NCBI GenBank assembly: GCA_947085405.1
Contig: CAMTWO010000015.1
Span: 1-64,000 of the forward strand
Reading direction: 5' to 3'
From: JASEGV01 sp947085405
Lineage (GTDB): Bacteria; Bacteroidota; Ignavibacteria; UBA10030; BY39
Length of the DNA stretch: 64,000 bases
Below the pieces are notes generated by a model. It did no database searches and was not told where the DNA came from. It worked only from the letters and a program-made list of their open reading frames with translations. The translations under genes and the position numbers were made by a program. Positions 35,101 through 45,099 of this stretch are shown here, piece after piece. Position 1 is the first letter of the stretch, and each line of letters begins with the position of its first letter.

Positions 35101-36482
35101 TGAATAAAAAAACTAAAAAAGAAAATCACCACGAATTAACTCCTCGCGAAATCGTAAAAGAGTTGGATAAATATATCATCGGTCAGGATGCTGCAAAAAA
35201 ATCTGTTGCAATTGCAATCCGCAACCGTTGGCGTCGGCTTCAAGCTCCGGAGAACCTCCGAGAAGAAATTATGCCCAACAATATCATTCTGATCGGACCT
35301 ACGGGTGTCGGTAAAACAGAAATTGCCCGGCGGCTTGCAAAACTCGTGGATGCCCCTTTCCTGAAAGTTGAAGCGTCAAAATACACTGAAGTCGGCTACG
35401 TTGGCAGGGATGTCGAGTCGATGGTGCGTGATCTAACTGAATATTCGGTAAGCATGGTCAAAGCCCAGAAGGCAGCAGAGGTACAGGATAAAGCACGCAA
35501 AAACGCGGAAGAGAGGATATTAGATATTTTAATTCCTAATCGCAAGAAGGCAACGGGTGATACAGCAATCGAAAAACCTGAAGATGCCGAAAATATTTCA
35601 TTCACCAGAGAACGTTTCAGAGAAAAATTAGCTAAAGGCGAACTCGATGAAAGGGTCATTGAATTGGATGTAACGACCGATCAAATTCCTGCGATGCAAG
35701 TTTTTGGTCCTGTTAATTTGGAAGAAATGGGAGTGAATATACAGGAAATGTTCGGCAGTATTTTACCGAAAAAAATGAAGAAGCGCAAGTTGACAATTGC
35801 CGAAGCAAAGGTAGTTATTGCCCACGAGGAAGCCCAAAAGTTGATAGATATGGATGCTGTAATTAAAGAAGCGCTGTTACGGGTTCACGACTCAGGAATA
35901 ATTTTCCTCGATGAAATTGATAAAATAGCCGGCTCAAGAAGTCAGTCGCACGGGCCCGACGTATCGCGTGAAGGTGTTCAGCGCGATTTGCTTCCGATAG
36001 TTGAAGGTTCCAACGTGATGACAAAATATGGGATGGTGAAAACCGACCACGTTTTGTTTATTGCCTCAGGCGCTTTTCACATGACAAAACCTTCCGATTT
36101 AATTCCTGAGCTGCAAGGAAGATTTCCAATCAGAGTTGAGCTAAACAGCTTAACGGAAGACGACTTTGTAAAAATTCTGACGATACCGCAGAATGCACTC
36201 ATCAAGCAATATATCGCAATGCTGCAAACGGAAGGCATTGACCTGCAGTTTTCGGATGATAGTATAAAAGAGGTTGCGAAGATTGCGAGAGAAGTGAACG
36301 AGCAGGTCGAAAACATCGGTGCGCGGCGTCTGCATACAATTCTTACAACTCTGCTTGAAGAAATTTTATACGATGCACCGGATAATGTGAAAGAGAAAAA
36401 TATTTTAGTAACACGAGAAATGGTTCAGGACAAACTTGCAAGTATCGTGAAGAATAGAGATTTGAGCAGATATATCTTGTAG
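35100..36482 (+). CDS. hslU: ATPase and unfoldase subunit HslU
   Basis: 460 residues of the Clp/Hsp100 family. N-terminal ELTPREIVKELDKYIIGQDAAKK, Walker A GPTGVGKTE (near 64), the inserted I domain (about 110-235), Walker B IIFLDEIDKIA, sensor residues around LQGRFPIRVEL and the C-terminal tail ending DLSRYIL that docks into HslV. Forms the hexameric ring that feeds substrates to HslV. Confidence 0.96.
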   Translation: MNKKTKKENHHELTPREIVKELDKYIIGQDAAKKSVAIAIRNRWRRLQAPENLREEIMPNNIILIGPTGVGKTEIARRLAKLVDAPFLKVEASKYTEVGYVGRDVESMVRDLTEYSVSMVKAQKAAEVQDKARKNAEERILDILIPNRKKATGDTAIEKPEDAENISFTRERFREKLAKGELDERVIELDVTTDQIPAMQVFGPVNLEEMGVNIQEMFGSILPKKMKKRKLTIAEAKVVIAHEEAQKLIDMDAVIKEALLRVHDSGIIFLDEIDKIAGSRSQSHGPDVSREGVQRDLLPIVEGSNVMTKYGMVKTDHVLFIASGAFHMTKPSDLIPELQGRFPIRVELNSLTEDDFVKILTIPQNALIKQYIAMLQTEGIDLQFSDDSIKEVAKIAREVNEQVENIGARRLHTILTTLLEEILYDAPDNVKEKNILVTREMVQDKLASIVKNRDLSRYIL

Positions 36483-36585
36483 TCAGATATGAGATATGCG
36501 ATGTGAGATACTAACATCGAACATCAAATCCGTTAGCTAACGGACGAAAATAGAACATCCAATAAATTAATCACAGGAGATCTAA

Positions 36586-38580
36586 ATGGAACCAACAACG
36601 CGTAGTTTACCACCGAATGCCTACAAGGAATTAAAACCGGGCGAGAAATACATTCCCGTAGTTCCGGCAGGGACAATTATCCCGGAAGTAACCCCTTGGT
36701 CATTAATATGGGGATTGATTATGGCTGCTGTATTTTCTGCCGCCGCAGCTTATTTAGGATTGAAAATCGGTCAAGTATTCGAAGCTGCAATTCCGATTGC
36801 AATAATAGCAGTCGGTTTAGCGGCAATCACGAAACGTAAGAATGCTTTATCTGAGAATGTTATAATTCAATCTATCGGCGCCTCATCGGGTGTAGTAGTA
36901 GCGGGCGCTATTTTCACAATCCCCGCACTCTACATTCTTCACGGCGAAGGAACAATCGATATAATACCAAGTTTCTGGCAAATCTTTTTTGCCTCCCTCT
37001 TTGGCGGATTTCTTGGTATTTTATTTTTAATTCCATTCAGAAAATATTTTGTTCAGGAAATGCACGGACAGTTTCCATTCCCCGAGGCAACTGCAACAAC
37101 AGAAATTTTAGTAGCGGGTGAAAAGGGCGGACAGCAGGCAAAGGTTCTTGTTTCTGCTGCAATCATAGGTGGCTTGTACGATTTTCTGATTCAAACCTTC
37201 GGAGCGTGGAAGGAAGTCTTCAATTCCAAAATATTGCCAGTCTTCGATAATTTATCCGAAGTCTATAAGATAGAAGCTAAATTAAATGTTGGTGCAGCGG
37301 TTTTAGGACTTGGTTATATTGTCGGTTTAAAATATGCTGCTATAATCGCGGCGGGTTCATTCTTCTCGTGGTTTTTGCTTATTCCCGTTTTCGCCTATGT
37401 AGGCAGCGAATTGACTGTAACGGTAGGTTCAACAGCTACTAAATTAATCGGTCAGATGTCAGCCGATGAAATATTCCGGACTTATGTTCGTCATATCGGT
37501 ATCGGCGGTATCGCAATGGCAGGTATGATTGGAATTTTCAAATCCCGAAAAATTATCGGAGGGGCATTCAAACTCGCATTCGAAGAAATTTTCAGAAAGA
37601 AACATATCGCCGAGCGAACCATCGTTCGTACTGATAAAGAACTCTCGATGGGACTTGTTGTAGGTTTAATCGCAGTGCTGGCAGTATTTATATTTATTTT
37701 CTTCGCCGTTGCTGTTGTCGATACTGTGTGGTTCGCGATTACTGCTTTGTTAATAGTTTTAATTGTCTCATTTTTATTTACAACCGTATCAGCCCGCGCT
37801 ATTGCAATCGTCGGCACCAACCCGGTATCGGGAATGACTTTGATGACATTGATTTTGTCTTCATTCATACTCGTATCAATTGGTTTGAAAGGAAGCGCCG
37901 GAATGGTTTCAGCATTAATCATCGGCGGTGTCGTTTGCACAGCCCTTTCGATGGCTGGTGGTTTCATTACGGATTTGAAAATAGGTTACTGGCTCGGAAC
38001 TACACCAATAAAGCAGCAATCGTATAAATTTTTAGGAACAATCGTCGCAGCCGCAACCGTCGGCTTAGTGATAATGTTACTTAACGAAACTTACGGCTTC
38101 GTTGGTGAAGGTGCGCTCGTTGCGCCTCAGGCAAATGCTATGGCAGCCGTAATTAAACCGTTGATGTCCGAAATGCCGGCACCATGGGCATTGTATATCG
38201 CAGGCGCTTTAGTAGCCCTGACTTTACAAATGATTAACGTACCCCCGCTTGCCTTCGCACTTGGTATGTACATCCCGTTAGAATTAAACACACCGATTCT
38301 ATTGGGTGGATTGATTGCACACATCGTTTCTACACGAACGAAAGATGAGCCGTTAAACAACGCACGTCGTGAACGCGGAACTTTGATTGCATCGGGCTTC
38401 ATCGCAGGCGGTGCGATAATGGGCGTAATTAGTGCAACGCTAAAATATTTCAACTTCAATTACGAAAACTTCGGTTGGCACTGGGGCGAATCATTCGGCG
38501 GTGAATTGTTAGCAGTATTTATGTTTCTCGGTATTGCCGCTTACTTCATCTGGGATTCAAAACGCGCGAAGCCTGAATGA
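36586..38580 (+). CDS. OPT-family oligopeptide transporter
   Basis: 664 residues with about 16 hydrophobic helices. N-terminal TPWSLIWGLIMAAVFSAAAAYLGLKIGQVFEA in parts, QFPFPEATATTEILVAGE near 165 and NVPPLAFALGMYIPLELNTPILLGG near 550 are hallmarks of the prokaryotic OPT branch. Probably proton-driven uptake of oligopeptides or metal chelates. Monocistronic, with GGAG 9 bases upstream of the ATG. A palindrome TCCGTTAGCTAACGGA at 36526-36541 sits just before it. Confidence 0.9.
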   Translation: MEPTTRSLPPNAYKELKPGEKYIPVVPAGTIIPEVTPWSLIWGLIMAAVFSAAAAYLGLKIGQVFEAAIPIAIIAVGLAAITKRKNALSENVIIQSIGASSGVVVAGAIFTIPALYILHGEGTIDIIPSFWQIFFASLFGGFLGILFLIPFRKYFVQEMHGQFPFPEATATTEILVAGEKGGQQAKVLVSAAIIGGLYDFLIQTFGAWKEVFNSKILPVFDNLSEVYKIEAKLNVGAAVLGLGYIVGLKYAAIIAAGSFFSWFLLIPVFAYVGSELTVTVGSTATKLIGQMSADEIFRTYVRHIGIGGIAMAGMIGIFKSRKIIGGAFKLAFEEIFRKKHIAERTIVRTDKELSMGLVVGLIAVLAVFIFIFFAVAVVDTVWFAITALLIVLIVSFLFTTVSARAIAIVGTNPVSGMTLMTLILSSFILVSIGLKGSAGMVSALIIGGVVCTALSMAGGFITDLKIGYWLGTTPIKQQSYKFLGTIVAAATVGLVIMLLNETYGFVGEGALVAPQANAMAAVIKPLMSEMPAPWALYIAGALVALTLQMINVPPLAFALGMYIPLELNTPILLGGLIAHIVSTRTKDEPLNNARRERGTLIASGFIAGGAIMGVISATLKYFNFNYENFGWHWGESFGGELLAVFMFLGIAAYFIWDSKRAKPE

Positions 38581-38751
38581 TTACTTATTGGAATTTTGAA
38601 TTAAGAATTATACTTATTACTTTATACAACAAAAATTAACTAATAAATTATAACTAACAACTAAATAAATAGCGTAGCCACGTCATCTTGACGATGACGG
38701 ACTCAACTTCGGCTGCTGTCTTTTCGTTATCTAACAACTTATGATATACAG

Positions 38752-41139
38752 ATGAGCAAAGAAGCATTCTCTCGCGTTTTAATTGATAAAGCCCTTGAAA
38801 ATTCTGGATGGAATTTATTGGATTCACATTCTCTTGAATTCGAGCATCATTCAATAGACGGACGCGCGGACTATATCTTAAAAGATAAGTATGGACGTGC
38901 ACTATGTGTGATCGAGGCAAAGAAAGAAGAACTTGATCCATATGATGCAAAAGAACAGGCACGCGGGTATGCCGCGAATCGGAATGCACCATTTGTTATT
39001 CTTACTAACGGCAATGTTCATTACTTCTGGAATCTTCAGCAGGCTGCACACCGAGATGCATATCGCATTGAACGGCTGCCTTCTAGAGAGGATTTAGAAC
39101 GACAACTTCTTAAGAACCTTAACCCTCCTCGTCAATTACAAACGGAGCGCATTACACCTGAATATCTCAAACCATTGCGGAGTGACTTAACACTTCGCGG
39201 CTATCAAATCCGGGCAATGGATGTGATTGCACAGCAGTTTGATAATTTAGGAAAAAGAAAGTTTCTCCTTGAGATGGCAACAGGAACTGGGAAAACATTA
39301 CTTTGCGCTGCCTTGATTCGAAGATTCCTTTTAACAAGAAATGCCGAACGAGTTCTTTTTATCGTTGACCGCATCGAACTCGCCAAACAGACGATGGAAG
39401 ATTTCAATGTTATTCTTCCTGAGTATAAACCAGTCATCTATAAAACAGCAAGGCGAACAGGTGAGTTATTGGGTTCATCTGTGGTGATCGCAACAATTCA
39501 ATCCTTGCTGATGGATCGAAGATACCGAGAGGAATTTACGCCGTTTTATTTCGACCTTGTGATTAACGATGAAGCACATCGTTCGATTTATGGCGATGCA
39601 CGCGAGGTTGTTCAATTTTTCCAAGGAACACGCCTCGGATTGACAGCAACGCCAAAGGCATATTTGAAAAATGTGGACGCTGCCAAACTTTCTCTGGAAA
39701 ATCCAAAGGCATTAGAAGCCCGTCTCTTGCGGGATACGTACCATTATTTTGGTTGTGAACCCGGAGAACCGACATATCGGTACGACATCGGCGACGCTGC
39801 AAATGATCCAGAAGGGCCTTTCCTTTGCCAGCCGAAAATTTTCGATGTACGCTCGGACATCACTACACAGGCACTGGAAGAAGCCGGATGGACAGTAACC
39901 ATCAACGAGCAGGAAGAAACGTTCAAGATTCAAGACCTCGAAAGAAAAATATTTACTCCTCACCGAAATTATGTAATGTGCGATGCATTCTTACAGAACG
40001 CGCAACGATCGCCGGACGGAAGGATCGGTAAGTCCATTATATTTGCAGTGAACCAAACACATGCAACCGCTATTACAAAAATACTGAATGAACTGCGCCC
40101 GGGTATTGCGCTTACCATTACATCACGAATTCCCGATGCTTCCTCACTGGCAAAGGAATTCCGCGACGGCAAACGATCAGAGCGTGTTGCTGTTTCGGTG
40201 GACATGCTTTCCACCGGATATAATTGCAGAGACCTTCTCAATGTTGTTTTAATGCGGCCTATATTCTCCCCAACAGAATATATTCAGATTAAAGGGCGTG
40301 GAACGAGACGATACGCCTTTGTCATCAACAATGCGGAGTACGAAAAGAAGTATTTCTTCCTGTTAGATTTCTGTGCTGTCGCCGAGTATTTTGAAGAGAA
40401 ATACGATTACTCAGCACCACTCAAGGTTCGCACCTCAGGTGGTACTTCTTCTACACCCGTTCGGTATCAACCCCCAGAAGGTAGAGGGATTATAAGCGAT
40501 AGTGGCGAAACATACAGCCCAAGGACAGATATTCCCATTTGGGAAGGTACCGACCGAGTTATCAAGCAGGAAGTGCGTATTGTCGGACCGAATGGCGAAA
40601 AAGTCGATGTGATGACATTTCGCGGATCGTTCGAACGAGACATAAAAGATTATGTGCAAACGGATGAGGAACTTCTGCACGCTGTGGAATATGAAGATGA
40701 CGATTCTATTGAAACTATTGTGCAGGAACGATTCTATCATCGTCCTGAAATGTTCTATTCACCGGATAAGCTGATTATTTCATACGGTGTTCCAGCTACA
40801 ACGTCGGCATTTGTATATAATGCGCTTGGCAAGAAACCGTTGCCGACAAAAAAGGAAATCATTTCGGATACGGTCGATTCCATCGCAGCACAGTTTAACC
40901 TTAGGTACAACGAACAAAAATGGTTGAATGCTACTGCCGAACTTGTTGCAGATGATCCTGCCGCATTGAAAGATTTCTTAGAAGGAAAGACCACGATCTT
41001 TGAACGAAGTCAATTCAGACTTCTTGGTGATCTTCATGCTTTGATGCAATTCAGAGAGCGTGATGCTGCGTTTGAAACTCTGCGGCAATCATTATTAGTA
41101 CGGCAAGTCTCACTAACATCAGGAACTCAATCAGTGTAG
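38752..41139 (+). CDS. hsdR: Type I restriction endonuclease, R subunit
   Basis: 795 residues. N-terminal nuclease core D-x-n-E-x-K (DYILKDKYGRALCVIEAKKE near 43-62), SF2 translocase motor with Walker A MATGTGKTLL (near 172), motif II DEAH (INDEAHRSIYG), motif III LTATP, and motif VI QIKGRGTRR (near 520). The C-terminal part binds the M/S complex. EcoEI-like type. First gene of hsdR-hsdM-hsdS plus a fourth gene. Codon and base use look more GC-rich than flanking genes, consistent with horizontal transfer. Confidence 0.93.
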   Translation: MSKEAFSRVLIDKALENSGWNLLDSHSLEFEHHSIDGRADYILKDKYGRALCVIEAKKEELDPYDAKEQARGYAANRNAPFVILTNGNVHYFWNLQQAAHRDAYRIERLPSREDLERQLLKNLNPPRQLQTERITPEYLKPLRSDLTLRGYQIRAMDVIAQQFDNLGKRKFLLEMATGTGKTLLCAALIRRFLLTRNAERVLFIVDRIELAKQTMEDFNVILPEYKPVIYKTARRTGELLGSSVVIATIQSLLMDRRYREEFTPFYFDLVINDEAHRSIYGDAREVVQFFQGTRLGLTATPKAYLKNVDAAKLSLENPKALEARLLRDTYHYFGCEPGEPTYRYDIGDAANDPEGPFLCQPKIFDVRSDITTQALEEAGWTVTINEQEETFKIQDLERKIFTPHRNYVMCDAFLQNAQRSPDGRIGKSIIFAVNQTHATAITKILNELRPGIALTITSRIPDASSLAKEFRDGKRSERVAVSVDMLSTGYNCRDLLNVVLMRPIFSPTEYIQIKGRGTRRYAFVINNAEYEKKYFFLLDFCAVAEYFEEKYDYSAPLKVRTSGGTSSTPVRYQPPEGRGIISDSGETYSPRTDIPIWEGTDRVIKQEVRIVGPNGEKVDVMTFRGSFERDIKDYVQTDEELLHAVEYEDDDSIETIVQERFYHRPEMFYSPDKLIISYGVPATTSAFVYNALGKKPLPTKKEIISDTVDSIAAQFNLRYNEQKWLNATAELVADDPAALKDFLEGKTTIFERSQFRLLGDLHALMQFRERDAAFETLRQSLLVRQVSLTSGTQSV

Positions 41140-41223
41140 TCATCGCGAGGAGCGTAGCGACGAAGCAATCTTATAGATATGAGAAAAGAGATTGCCACGC
41201 TCCCTGCGGTCGCTCGCAATGAC
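41139..41223. repeat. Large imperfect inverted repeat between hsdR and hsdM
   Basis: An 85-base element beginning GTCATCGCGAG and ending CTCGCAATGAC, with inner GAAGCAATCT/AGAGATTGC arms. It starts on the last base of the hsdR stop codon. This is a very widespread intergenic repeat type in bacteria. It spans the two in-frame alternative starts TTG 41192 and ATG 41219 of hsdM, so those are not trusted. Confidence 0.7.
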
Positions 41224-41248
41224 AAAGAAAAAGAAACGAACAAACCAT

Positions 41249-42751
41249 ATGCAAAACGGAACAACGAAAACAACGAACGGCTACAATTTCTTCTCATCGG
41301 GCTTGCGTGAAAAGATCGACCGCCTGATGAATGTTTTGTGGGCGGGCGGCGTCAACAATCCGATGGATTCCATCGAACAGCTTTCCTATCTCGTCTTTCT
41401 TCGCCTTCTTTCTGAGCGGGACGATATGCAAGCCGCGCTGGATAAAAAGTATAAACGCATCTTCTCAGGTGATTGGGCAAAGTATGCGTGGGGCAACTTT
41501 GTTACGCTTACCGGAGATGCATTGTTCGATGCCATTCGTGGAGCGATAGAGAAGTTCCACGAACTTCCAGAGCTATCTCAAACCGGCAAGTTACTATTCA
41601 ACCGTGCTACTTTGAAAATCTATGAACGGGCAACATTGCGCACGGTTATTCAAGAACTAAATGAAATGGATCTCTCTTCGCGCGACGGACAGGACTTGAA
41701 GGGAGATATGTATGAATATCTTCTGAGCAAGCTTGCACAATCGGGCACCAACGGGCAGTTCCGCACACCTCGCCATATTATCGATATGATAGTTGCAATG
41801 GTCGATCCGAAACCAAAAGACCGCATCTGCGACCCGGCATGCGGCACAGCAGGATTTCTTATTTCCGCTTATAATCACATTCTTCAGAAAAATACAAAGC
41901 CGGCCGACCTTGCACGTGGCGTGAGAGATGGAAGTTTGTTGAGTCCTGCTGAATTTAAATTTCTTGAAGAGCAGGCATTTACCGGATTTGATAACGACTC
42001 CGGGATGGTGAAGATCGCTATTATGAATCTGTATCTGCACAAATTGGATAAGGCAAATATCGAGATTCATAATCCGCTAATAGCAAACAAAGGTGGTTCG
42101 TATCCTGGAATGCTGTACGATGTGATTCTTGCCAATCCGCCGTTTGCCGGAAAGATACAGAAAGAAAGCATTCTTGCCGACATCGGATTAGAGACGCGTG
42201 ATACGGAATTGCTATTTGTGAAATGGTTTATTGATCATTTAATGGTTGGCGGACGCGCTGGTGTGATTGTGCCGAATGGTGTACTCTTTGGTTCCAGCAA
42301 GGCGGATAAGAAAGTGCGCGAGATTCTCTTAACAACATGCGAGTTGCAGGCAGTAATTAGTTTGCCTTCGGGCGTGTTCAAGCCGTATTCCGGCGTTGGC
42401 ACGGCGGTGCTCATCTTTCAAAAGCGACCTCACCCAAAGTTCGTCTGGTTCTACGACCTGACAGCCGATGGACTTTCATTAGATGATAAACGGACACCAA
42501 TAGAAGCAAACGACATTCCCGATGTGCTTGCCAAATGGCAGGCGAAAGAAGAAGGACCAAACAGCTTCCTCGTTCCGATTGAGCAAATACAGGAAAACAA
42601 CTGGAACCTGATGGCTGGGCGATACAAACCGTTAGTTGTTTCTACTGTAAAGCATGACAAGCCGGAGAAAATTCTTGGTGAGATTATAGATCTTGAAACA
42701 AAGATAACCGACCGCGCGGCGAAACTCCAAGAGGCACTGAAGAAGATATGA
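41249..42751 (+). CDS. hsdM: Type I DNA methyltransferase, M subunit
   Basis: 500 residues from ATG 41249; the longer frame reads through the inverted repeat. Helical HsdM_N domain (LREKIDRLMNVLWAGG...), then the N6-adenine methyltransferase with motif I DPACGTAGF (about 208) and motif IV NPPF (ILANPPFAG, about 298). With HsdS it forms the methylase, and with HsdR the nuclease. Ends by overlapping hsdS (ATGA at 42748-42751). Confidence 0.94.
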   Translation: MQNGTTKTTNGYNFFSSGLREKIDRLMNVLWAGGVNNPMDSIEQLSYLVFLRLLSERDDMQAALDKKYKRIFSGDWAKYAWGNFVTLTGDALFDAIRGAIEKFHELPELSQTGKLLFNRATLKIYERATLRTVIQELNEMDLSSRDGQDLKGDMYEYLLSKLAQSGTNGQFRTPRHIIDMIVAMVDPKPKDRICDPACGTAGFLISAYNHILQKNTKPADLARGVRDGSLLSPAEFKFLEEQAFTGFDNDSGMVKIAIMNLYLHKLDKANIEIHNPLIANKGGSYPGMLYDVILANPPFAGKIQKESILADIGLETRDTELLFVKWFIDHLMVGGRAGVIVPNGVLFGSSKADKKVREILLTTCELQAVISLPSGVFKPYSGVGTAVLIFQKRPHPKFVWFYDLTADGLSLDDKRTPIEANDIPDVLAKWQAKEEGPNSFLVPIEQIQENNWNLMAGRYKPLVVSTVKHDKPEKILGEIIDLETKITDRAAKLQEALKKI

Positions 42752-43902
42752 GTAGGTGGGAAAAGAAAAAGCTTGCTCAGGTTTCAAGAATTATTATGGG
42801 ACAGTCTCCATCTGGAGAGACGTACAATTCAGATGGCGTCGGTTTGCCATTCTATCAAGGCAAGGCTGAGTTTGGAATATATTCTCCTATACCAGTGAAG
42901 TGGTGTGCATCGCCGCTCAAGATTGCAGAAAAAGGAGATATTCTTCTTTCTGTCCGCGCTCCAGTTGGACCAACAAATATTGCCCCTCATCGGTGTTGTA
43001 TCGGAAGAGGCTTATCAGCAATAAGAGGAAACGAAAATGATTGCAGGAATGTGTTCTTGCGATACTACTTCAAAAAGTTCGAGTCAGAGATTGCAAATAA
43101 GGGCGTAGGTAGCACCTTTGATGCAATTGGGAAACAAGATATTGAAAACCTTGAAATTCCTCTTCCCCCGCTTGCCGAGCAAGAGCGCATTGTAAGCATT
43201 TTAGATGAAGCTGAAGAAATGAAGCGCCTCCGCGCCAAGACCAACAACCGCACTGCCGATCTTATACCCGCTTTGTTTGATGAGATGTTTGGGGATTTAG
43301 GATCAAGTAGTAAAAAATGGAATGTCTGCAAACTTGGTGAAATCTGCATGATAAATCCACGGTCTATTGGAAAAGAATTAATGGATGAGGACAAGGTCTC
43401 GTTTATTCCAATGAGTGAAGTTGAACAAAATAAAGGGAGAGTATTATCAACATTAAATGCTAGGTTCGGAGATGTTAAGCGAGGATATACACAATTTATA
43501 GATGGCGATATTATTTTTGCTAAAATCACACCTTGTATGGAAAATGGGAAGGCAGCCTTAGTTAATAATCTATTTAATGGTGTTGGTTTTGGTTCCACTG
43601 AATTTCATGTGCTCCGACCCAAAAAGCAAATTGATGCAATATTTCTACTCTCATTAATTCAAAGGGAGAGTTTTAGGCAGCAAGCAAAAGCAAGCTTTAC
43701 TGGTACAGCAGGACAAAAACGTGTCCCTGTTGATTTCTTAATAAATTACCCTTTAGCTTTACCACCGCTTGCGCTTCAAAAAGAATTTGCCGCTAGAGTG
43801 GAAGAAATCTACGTACTCTCAGTAGATCAATCTGCTGCAGAGAAAAAACTCGAGTCTCTTTTCCAATCGCTTCTTCACCGTGCATTTGAGGGAGAGTTAT
43901 GA
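42748..43902 (+). CDS. hsdS: Type I specificity subunit
   Basis: 384 residues with two target-recognition domains. TRD1 is about 1-150 (MGQSPSGETYNSDGVGLPFYQG, then GDILLSVRAPVG) and TRD2 about 190-345 (INPRSIGKEL, GDIIFAKITPCMENGKAA); each is followed by the conserved helix start IPLPPLAEQERIV and ALPPLALQKEFAARV. The recognition sequence cannot be read from the protein. Overlaps hsdM and the next gene by 4 bases each. Confidence 0.93.
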   Translation: MSRWEKKKLAQVSRIIMGQSPSGETYNSDGVGLPFYQGKAEFGIYSPIPVKWCASPLKIAEKGDILLSVRAPVGPTNIAPHRCCIGRGLSAIRGNENDCRNVFLRYYFKKFESEIANKGVGSTFDAIGKQDIENLEIPLPPLAEQERIVSILDEAEEMKRLRAKTNNRTADLIPALFDEMFGDLGSSSKKWNVCKLGEICMINPRSIGKELMDEDKVSFIPMSEVEQNKGRVLSTLNARFGDVKRGYTQFIDGDIIFAKITPCMENGKAALVNNLFNGVGFGSTEFHVLRPKKQIDAIFLLSLIQRESFRQQAKASFTGTAGQKRVPVDFLINYPLALPPLALQKEFAARVEEIYVLSVDQSAAEKKLESLFQSLLHRAFEGEL

Positions 43903-44723
43903 TCGGAAGCTTGCGAAATCACTGGAGCTATACAGCGCAAGAAATCTGGGAATCGCTTGCAAGCCACGAACAAGCGCCACAGGATTTATTTTCCGATCTC
44001 TACAATGAAGTAGAAGACCATCTTGGCGTGCATACTTCGCAAGCCCTGTTTGAGGAAATACGAAATGACCCTGTGATAGCGCGGACTAAATATCTTGCGA
44101 TCAAAGGAACAGACTTTGCGAGCGAAATGGAGATTGCAGAGTTTCTTGAAGAAGCATACGAAGCAATAGAAGATTACGGAATACCCGGCTACAGCGAAAA
44201 ATTCAAATCTTTGCTGCGAACGTTTATATCAAAATACAACTTACGTTACCGGCTCGATGATCCGTTTGAACTGCTCTTCCTGTTATCTGGTTCATTTGCT
44301 AATCTATATAGTGATCTCAGACGAATCAACATAGGAAACGATCATCTTCAAACACTTTGGAGCGAATTTGAGGAGGCGTTTGATGACTATTCTCATGGCT
44401 CGTCTGAAGGAAATTTAAAATCATGCCTCGCCAATGCGAGTAAATATGCGGAGGGACTCGCCTCTGTGACAGCGGGTAAAAATGGTTCGCTTGGTGATTT
44501 AGCGAGATTAGTAAATGAATGGCCTCATCAAGCAGTCAGAGAATCATTGAGAAATCTATATGGATTTTGCTCTAATTATCCGGGAATAAGACATTCTGGA
44601 AATCCTGAAAGCGCAACGCGAAATTTAGACTCACGAGATTCAATCCTTATTTCCATACTCTTTGTTACATTCTCTGGATACCTGACAACGAATTTGAATA
44701 AGCAAGAAGTTTTAGGGGCGTAA
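43899..44723 (+). CDS. Abi-C/HEPN-like protein, fourth gene of the hsd operon
   Basis: 274 residues, start overlapping the hsdS stop by ATGA. All-helical; the last 60 residues carry LRNLYGFCSNYPGIRHSGNPE followed by a hydrophobic helix, the pattern of the abortive-infection C-terminal (Abi-C) domain and of HEPN RNases (R-x4-6-H type motif). The N-terminal 180 residues are not recognised. Translational coupling to a type I R-M operon suggests coexpression. Inference: a back-up effector that kills or arrests the cell when restriction fails, or a regulator of it. It is not a standard part of type I systems. Confidence 0.65.
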   Translation: MIGSLRNHWSYTAQEIWESLASHEQAPQDLFSDLYNEVEDHLGVHTSQALFEEIRNDPVIARTKYLAIKGTDFASEMEIAEFLEEAYEAIEDYGIPGYSEKFKSLLRTFISKYNLRYRLDDPFELLFLLSGSFANLYSDLRRINIGNDHLQTLWSEFEEAFDDYSHGSSEGNLKSCLANASKYAEGLASVTAGKNGSLGDLARLVNEWPHQAVRESLRNLYGFCSNYPGIRHSGNPESATRNLDSRDSILISILFVTFSGYLTTNLNKQEVLGA

Positions 44724-44743
44724 GGGTCTATAAAAATTTTCCC

Positions 44744-44878
44744 CTACATCTTCTCCGGTGCAGTTATTCCTAAAATCGCGAAACCGTTTTTATAAACAAT
44801 TTTAGTCCCAAAGCAAATCGCGATCCTCGCTGCGGTGAGTGCTTTTTCTTCAGTCACAACGGAATAGCTTAAATTTAG
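44744..44878 (-). pseudogene. argS remnant (C-terminal end of arginyl-tRNA synthetase)
   Basis: On the minus strand the last 44 codons read LNLSYSVVTEEKALTAARIA... ending GFAILGITAPEKM and stop. This is the unmistakable C-terminus of ArgS (the anticodon-binding DALR domain ends ...LGITAPEKM). Upstream the frame stops at 44879-44881, and the rest of the roughly 550-residue gene is absent. Inference: the hsd island or an associated rearrangement removed most of a copy of argS. A complete argS must exist elsewhere. Confidence 0.8.
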
Positions 44879-44952
44879 CTACAATAGGTATAATCTTTCA
44901 TGTTGTTAGCAGCATTCTTTTCTTTTATAGTTTTGGTATCTTTATTTAGATT

Positions 44953-45099
44953 ATGGTTAGCAAAGAACAAATAAAATCAAGAGCAATTTCCGTCTTAAAA
45001 AATCACGGCGTTGTACGGGCTGTGTTGTTCGGCTCGGTTGTGTGTGGCGACAGCACTGCACAGAGCGATCTTGATATACCCATCAAATTTTTTTTGTAG
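44953..45099 (+). pseudogene. MNT-type nucleotidyltransferase, 3'-truncated
   Basis: 48 codons: MVSKEQIKSRAISVLKNHGV, then VRAVLFGSVVCGDSTAQSDLDIP and a short tail. The motif GS-x10-D-x-D is complete (GSVVCGDSTAQSDLD). The protein ends just after it, where a full antitoxin continues for 50 more residues. The stop codon TAG is formed by the first bases of a perfect palindrome (45099-45121). Inference: a repeat insertion or deletion truncated the gene; no HepT-like partner follows. Confidence 0.7.

Noticed and set aside
41192..41248. Longer N-terminus for HsdM (MPRSLRSLAMTKKKK)
   Set aside because: The extra residues are the translation of the inverted repeat at 41139-41223; the family begins after ATG 41249.
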